DNA from: Montifringilla adamsi
Taxonomy: Eukaryota; Chordata; Aves; Passeriformes; Passeridae
Assembly: GCA_017590115.1 (NCBI GenBank)
Contig: JAGGNK010009114.1
Span: 17,071,937-17,135,936, forward strand
Direction: 5' to 3'
DNA length: 64,000 nt
Positions 58,900-64,000 of this stretch are shown one piece after another. The notes beneath the pieces were generated by a model that saw nothing but the letters and a program-made list of their open reading frames with translations, searched no databases and was not told where the DNA came from. The position numbers and the translations under genes were made by a program. Positions within the stretch are counted from its first letter, which is position 1, and each line of letters begins with the position of its first letter.

Positions 58900-59330
58900 C
58901 AAAAATTCAAGTGTTGTAGAAATGATCCCATCTTTGAGCAAATGTTGCAATTACTTCAAGCTGTCGAAACTCTGCTTCCTTTGAACAGAAGTGTCCAGAG
59001 CAAATACTGTAACAATGAATCTTTTTATCATTCTGCAATCCCATTTGTGATAAGAGGAATTCCTTGGGGATTACTTTAAATTCTGTACATTAGCAGCAGT
59101 TCCGTGGGTTAAATCAGATAAAACAGGCTCTTATCAGATTATTAGTCACATTAGGCAATTACATTCTTATCTCTTAGAAATAATTCGTGCAGCCTTGGTG
59201 CTTATTTCTCCTCATTAGAAGCGGCTAATTCCTGATTAAGATCTTTTGCCTTCCGTACAATAAACCTTTATATTGGATTTGCCACATAAATTGAAAAATA
59301 CCTTGCGGCAGAGAGGGACAGCTGCACTTC
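58900..59330. promoter_or_regulatory. candidate conserved enhancer with GATA-site cluster
   Basis: Four GATA-type cores lie within about 125 bp: GATAAG (59049-59054), AGATAAAA (59116-59123), CTTATCAG (59130-59137) and CTTATCTC (59166-59173). Homeodomain-like words surround them: CAGATTATTAGTCAC, GGCAATTACATTC, AGAAATAATTCGTGC, GGCTAATTCCTGATTAAG. No repeat family is evident and several CG pairs remain. This pattern suits a vertebrate enhancer. Neither the conservation nor the tissue of action can be shown from the sequence alone. Confidence 0.4.
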
Positions 59331-59334
59331 CCTT

Positions 59335-61100
59335 TTAAAAATATACCTCACTTATCACTTAAACATCAGCCATGTACATTTGCTGCCTGCAGTTTGGGAC
59401 TGAAGAAGTCAGCTTTTCATCAACATCAATGTTAAGGGCCTCCAAGGCAGAATAGCTTTAGGGGACAGAGAAAGCAAACATATTTTCATTTAGTTTTATG
59501 GAATTTGGTTTAAATTGCATGAAAATTGAAGAAAGGGAAGGATGTTTCACACGCCATTTGCATAATGGCCATAATACATTGTCCTGTGAGCAAACCCACC
59601 TGTGGGATGCCTTCACAGTGAACATCCTGTGCAGCGTGAGTGGGGAATGTTAGCTCAGAGATGGACCCTAATGTCTGATATGTGTTGCACTTTTTGGAAG
59701 TTTTCTGCCCACATGGTGTCACACATATGGGGTTGGACTTGCTGGCAGTTGTGTGTCAAACACGGGTTTCTGTTTATTGTAGGAACTGGATCAAAGTTGT
59801 GCTCTTTCATGTAATTAACTCAACCCAGAAGAAATATCCAATCGAGTGATTTACTTCAGATAAGCAAGGCACTTGGGAAATGTAAATACTTGAGTGGAAA
59901 GGATGCATGGGAAAAAAATGGGTGTCAAATTGCTCCATAGGTATGTCATGCTTCCATTTCTGACATCTGTGTCAGAAGCTGGTTGCTGAAAGCAGATACC
60001 TCCCACTTCCCACCCTTTCAGGAGCATTTGCTTTTGCAATTTTCCATACTATACCATCTCTACTGCTGTTCTTTGTGCACCATCATGTATAAATCTGTTT
60101 TACACTTGGAGGCCTAAACCTGCGTTATGTGCATGCTTGTGTGAGAAATGAGTACAGTCACTGTTGCTTCATTATTTTTGTAAAGGATTAGAAAAAATGT
60201 TTCCCTTACTAGAACTGAGATGATGGGAAGTTTTCAAAGACAAAAATGTCAAACACCTAACTCTTATTAAAAATAAATGGGAATTAAGCGTCTGCCAATT
60301 AGACCTGTGAAAAACTTTCTGGTGGTCTTTAGGATTGAACCAAATTACGTTGAAAATCAGAGGGGAATGTGTTAGGGGTGAAATGATTGCTTGAGACAAA
60401 GTGTTGCCTGTTGGAGGTGGTCCCGAGTGAAATTTTCAGTGTCTGTAGGGACATCAAGGGATGTCCTATTAAGTTTACAGAGCACCTTTAGTGAGAAGTT
60501 CAGTGCAGTGACTGCACAAGTATTGCTATGTGCATCGCTTCCATTTATTTTTCGTATTTTTCAAGTGGTGTTAAAGATTCATGTCTAGAGTAGTTGTATT
60601 TGTATATGTATCCACTGGATTGCATGGGAAAGCCTAATAGCTACTTAACCTCTTCACGGAGCTCCTAGAAGACAGTCCTGTGTCAAAATTAGAACCTTCA
60701 GGGTTCTAGCCTTTCAAAATACAAAAGGAAAACTGCATTTGATTAAGAAACTGATGACTTGTGAAAGAGGCTAGAGCAGTTTCTTTCACAGATTGCAGGA
60801 GAAGGGTAAGATGTTGCACAGGTGTTCAGGTGCCCACCTGAGCACATCAGGACAAGGACTTGAATTTGGATCACCTTTGTCATGCAATGTCCAGAGAGCA
60901 TTGAACCTTACCCTCTCTCTGCCCAAAGCTCTGTCAAAGCCCTTCTCAGAAAATGTTTGCTCGGGGACAAAATTTCTTAAGGCAAAAATGTTTGACTTAG
61001 TCCCAGTTGTATGGTGCCACACAAGCCCAGAAGCTCTGAAGATGTTGCACAAATAATTTCCATGATATTCTGCACCCAAAATTACATTGTCTAAATAAAT
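59335..61100. other. unique non-coding DNA
   Basis: No gene is seen. An octamer ATTTGCAT occurs near 59556 in CGCCATTTGCATAATGGCC, which has a small inverted repeat (GCCATT / AATGGC). Open frames on both strands at 60786-61079 have no recognisable domain. Confidence 0.55.
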
Positions 61101-61104
61101 CAGA

Positions 61105-61245
61105 AGTCAGAAAAAGGAAGTATTATCTATACCTCTGTCTCTGAGGTCTAAAGATGAAGTGATTTACCCAAATCTTGGGAAATTTAAGGTAGATCTGAGA
61201 AACTGAGCCCACATCTGCCACCTTCAATGTTGCACTACAGATCTG
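61105..61245 (-). repeat. MIR-like SINE, reverse orientation
   Basis: The plus strand reads as a decayed reverse complement of MIR. TATTATCTATACCTCTG matches ATTATTATCCCCATTTTA. GAGGTCTAAAGATGAAGTGA then TTTACCCAAATCTTGGG match GAGAGGTTAAGTAACTTGCCCAAGGTC. GTAGATCTGAGAAACTGAGC matches the GGCAGAGC-GGGATTCGAAC region. It ends around TGTTGCACTAC. Old and non-functional. Confidence 0.6.
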
Positions 61246-61249
61246 ATTC

Positions 61250-64000
61250 TGCCTCTGATATGCCAGTGTCCCAACACTTATTTGGGCCAGCATGATTAAA
61301 GGTCTGTGGCAATTGTGTACCTCATGTGATGGGGATGAAATTGCTCTGAGCCTGGATGGCTCTCAGGCTGCCCAGTCCCTTAATCTCCAGCTATGAAATA
61401 GAAGAGGGCTGGGGTCCTTGGGCTGCTCTGCACAATTCACAGTTGGCCAGGCGCTATCTCCTCAAATATCAAAGCACTGATGAAGGGCACATAGAACTGC
61501 TTCTTAAACTACTGTAGAAGGAAAGAGTTCTATAATGGTGAAGTCTTGGATATCAGAAGTTTTTACAAGTGGAAGCTGACTAGCTGTTATCTAATCTCCA
61601 CTTGAAGCAGAATAACACAAAATTGATCAATGGAGCAGTAGATCATGGCTGTTTCTTTGCAGTTATCCTTCTTCTCTGGATAAACTTGGTTGTTTGCCGA
61701 CCTTTGTTTTGCTGTGAAACAGATAAACAGCTTCTGCTTGTAGAGTACTTTTATTATGATTATTATTATTGAGACTTTTACTCTGGCCTGGTTCCATTTA
61801 TGAGGAAAGTCTGGTGGAGCAAAACCAGCTTGACAGGGTAGAGGGGTCTTGAGCAAGCTCCTATGCTGAAGCTAAACTCTTGGCTCTTACTCAAAAATCA
61901 AGTGTGAAATGTTAGATTGCCTAAGGTGTGATAACCTCTTTTTCTAATAACTATAGGATTTTTCTCCCCTGTGGTATTTCACAAATTCTACTTCCCTGTC
62001 CATTTAAGAAATGTGATGTGGGTAACTGAACTACGTCAGCTCGTTAATCTTCTTCAGCTTCTAGTAGATCAGCATTGACCAAAAACTGCAAACATCATTC
62101 TAGGGCTGATGGGTAAAAAAAAACAAAGTCTCTTCAAAAGCTTTGATAGATTTTATTTTTCTTTTTCTTAACTAAAAGAAAAAAATTCAGAGAGCTGCTA
62201 CTTTCCTGGAAAGCCTGTTAATTTCATTGGAAAAATCCCAAGCCAAAACATTTCAATAGGAAATTCACATATTTCTATTTGGGTTTTCTCTCCTACCTCC
62301 CCCATTCTCAAGTTGCTAGACTCAAATTGTTCTTTTCTATATATCTAAAAATGAAGTTTCCTACCCGTGGATGCTGTTAGCTTCTGTGCAAACCTTCTCA
62401 GAGGTGTTAGATGTTGATTTCTATACCTTGCATTAGCAGGCCAGGGTAGCAAAGAGCTCAATCAATGTGGCCATAAATTTAGAGCAGTTATGAAATCTAT
62501 TTCTTCCTCTCCTCATCTAGAGTTAGAAGCATTTTCTCTTTTAAATACAAGCATTTTTAAAATGTGCTTAATAAAGTTATTTTTGTTCCCTGGCCTTTTC
62601 TCAGGGTCTGATGCTGGATGAGAAATGGGCAGCTCTCTAGGAACACTCCATGGTAATGGCTGCTTTGCTGCAGAGGGATTTGTGAGTTTTATGCCTGTGG
62701 TTGCTTGATTTTAACGAAGTTGGTCTCTCTGGGCCCAGCGATTGTAGTGTAAGCATAATGGCCACTTGTGACATAAGGAGAATTTATGGCAGATGTAACA
62801 ACCTGCTTATGGTTCTTGTAATAGCCTACGAGTTCATATACCATGACCTGCCTTTGAAAGTCCGTCAGATGTGGGCTCAGCTCTGAAATATGGAGCTTAC
62901 AGTGGCCATGTCTTCTACTTCTCCCTAAGACATTACAAGGGGGAGAGAGAGAGGGGTACCATGTTTTCTGAGCAGTGATTTAATATTGCAACCTGTGCAC
63001 CAAGGAGCAGTTGGCTACTTTCCAAGCTCTTTATGTGGGATGGAAATAGTTGTTTCTTGTTACCTTGAATCTATATCCCATGAGCAGAGACAAGAAGACA
63101 ACAGATGAGAAGCCTTGCTGAGGGATGTGCTAACCTGTTGAGAACCATATTTGTCATAGTGACTAAATGTTCGCTCCAGGAAAGGCTGTCCACTGACTCC
63201 AATTTCCATTCTATTTGATCTTAATCTATAGATTTTTCCTTCTGTTTCTAATTCCTACCCACAAGATCATTGCCTGTTAATCATGAAATGATGTCTGTGT
63301 ATTCCCTGCAATTCCTCACTCTTGGAAAACATGTTGCCACATGGAATGTTTCCAAATTTCCTCAAGGATTGCCAAAATATAACTTAATAAGAAAACAGAA
63401 ATATAACAATATTTTGCTTTCCCTTTCAATCTAATTCTTTGTTGTTGTTGTTTTCAAATCTAGAATTTTAGCCCTGAGTCTCTCAACACATGTAGAAATA
63501 ATTGCCAAAATGCAAATTTGCCAGATTAGAATGAGAACGGCATAAATTCAGTGGCAGACCACAATGATCCACAGCAATCTGTGGACTAGCTTATAGGAGT
63601 GTTGAAAATCCTGGCGTAAAGCAAGTTAATAATCAATAGGCTTATGTTTGCTACATAGGGATCATCAAATCAAAAAGATTTTTAAAAACCCCCAAAACTC
63701 ACTGGAGTTTATTCTGTGCTTGACCAAAGACATGGGTCATCCTTTAAACAACCTTCTCACCACATGTTCTATGGTTCAGTGTTGCATGATGCTTTATAAT
63801 AGAAAATATCTATCTTCCCAAAAGACCTCAAATTCTGTTTAAAGAGTAGTCCTTGCATATTATTGTCATGTTCTCATTTGTTGCAAAGTACCTACTAAGG
63901 TAGGTTTTGTGAATACCTCAAAGTTTCTCCTAGGAATTTTGAACATTATAACAACAGCTTTTAAGAATTTTAAGTTCGGTAGTTGGAAAAAAATTGAAAT
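61250..64000. other. unique non-coding DNA
   Basis: No gene is recognisable to the end of the window. A short TTATTATTATT-type run is at about 61752-61770, and GTT-type simple repeat at about 63440-63455. The last 500 bases are AT-rich, with no repeat family that I can name. Confidence 0.6.

Noticed and set aside
1..64000. tRNA, rRNA, microRNA, CRISPR array or operon
   Set aside because: No cloverleaf outside the degenerate SINEs, no known microRNA seed hairpin recognised by eye, no regularly spaced identical repeats, and no bacterial gene organisation.

Overview
This window is vertebrate nuclear DNA with no intact gene that I can recognise. It is AT-rich and CpG-poor over most of its length. 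Stop codons are dense in all six frames, and the longest open frames (up to 178 codons) look like chance. The recognisable repeats are old CR1-superfamily LINEs, MIR-like tRNA-derived SINEs, and short palindromic repeats of the kind abundant in turtle, crocodilian and bird genomes. I saw no L1 or Alu. Repeats are sparse and strongly diverged, so a sauropsid is likely and a bird is favoured over a turtle or crocodilian. That placement rests on remembered repeat families, not on a search.

Layout. 1-5450: unique AT-rich DNA with one old palindromic repeat (about 3625-3690) and one MIR-like SINE (about 4790-4990). 5455-5523: an extreme T/A homopolymer knot that includes 44 consecutive T. 5524-11100: unique sequence. 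11100-12140: a conserved-looking block, a palindromic repeat fragment, a reverse MIR-like SINE and a second palindromic repeat. 14130-16570: several segments that look like conserved non-coding DNA, including a tandem pair of perfect TGAATATTCA palindromes beside an octamer-like site, plus a small CpG-dense patch near 16000. 25020-26505: a long degenerate CR1 copy on the plus strand. 27370-27650: a homeobox-rich block followed by A22. 29230-29775: a second CR1-type 3' end.

30400-31130 (minus strand) holds the best protein relic: a broken Ty3/Gypsy-type reverse transcriptase. It keeps the palm motif with the YLDD catalytic box and the downstream LFQKEV..YLG block, and is broken by a frameshift and several stops. 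31140-36040 is mostly unique, with possible but unproven upstream parts of the same element. 38525-38615 is a CR1 3' terminus. 40975-41165 is a CpG-richer patch. 47208-48780 contains a diverged tandem duplication and three old repeats. 50240-50620, 52550-52850 and 58900-59330 look like enhancer-type non-coding blocks with dense homeodomain, FOX or GATA-like sites. 61105-61245 is another reverse MIR-like SINE.

Functionally, the window reads as an intergenic or large intronic stretch in a gene-poor region. Its likely cargo is regulatory DNA among decayed retroelements. Cross-species alignment and a RepeatMasker run would decide most of the calls below.
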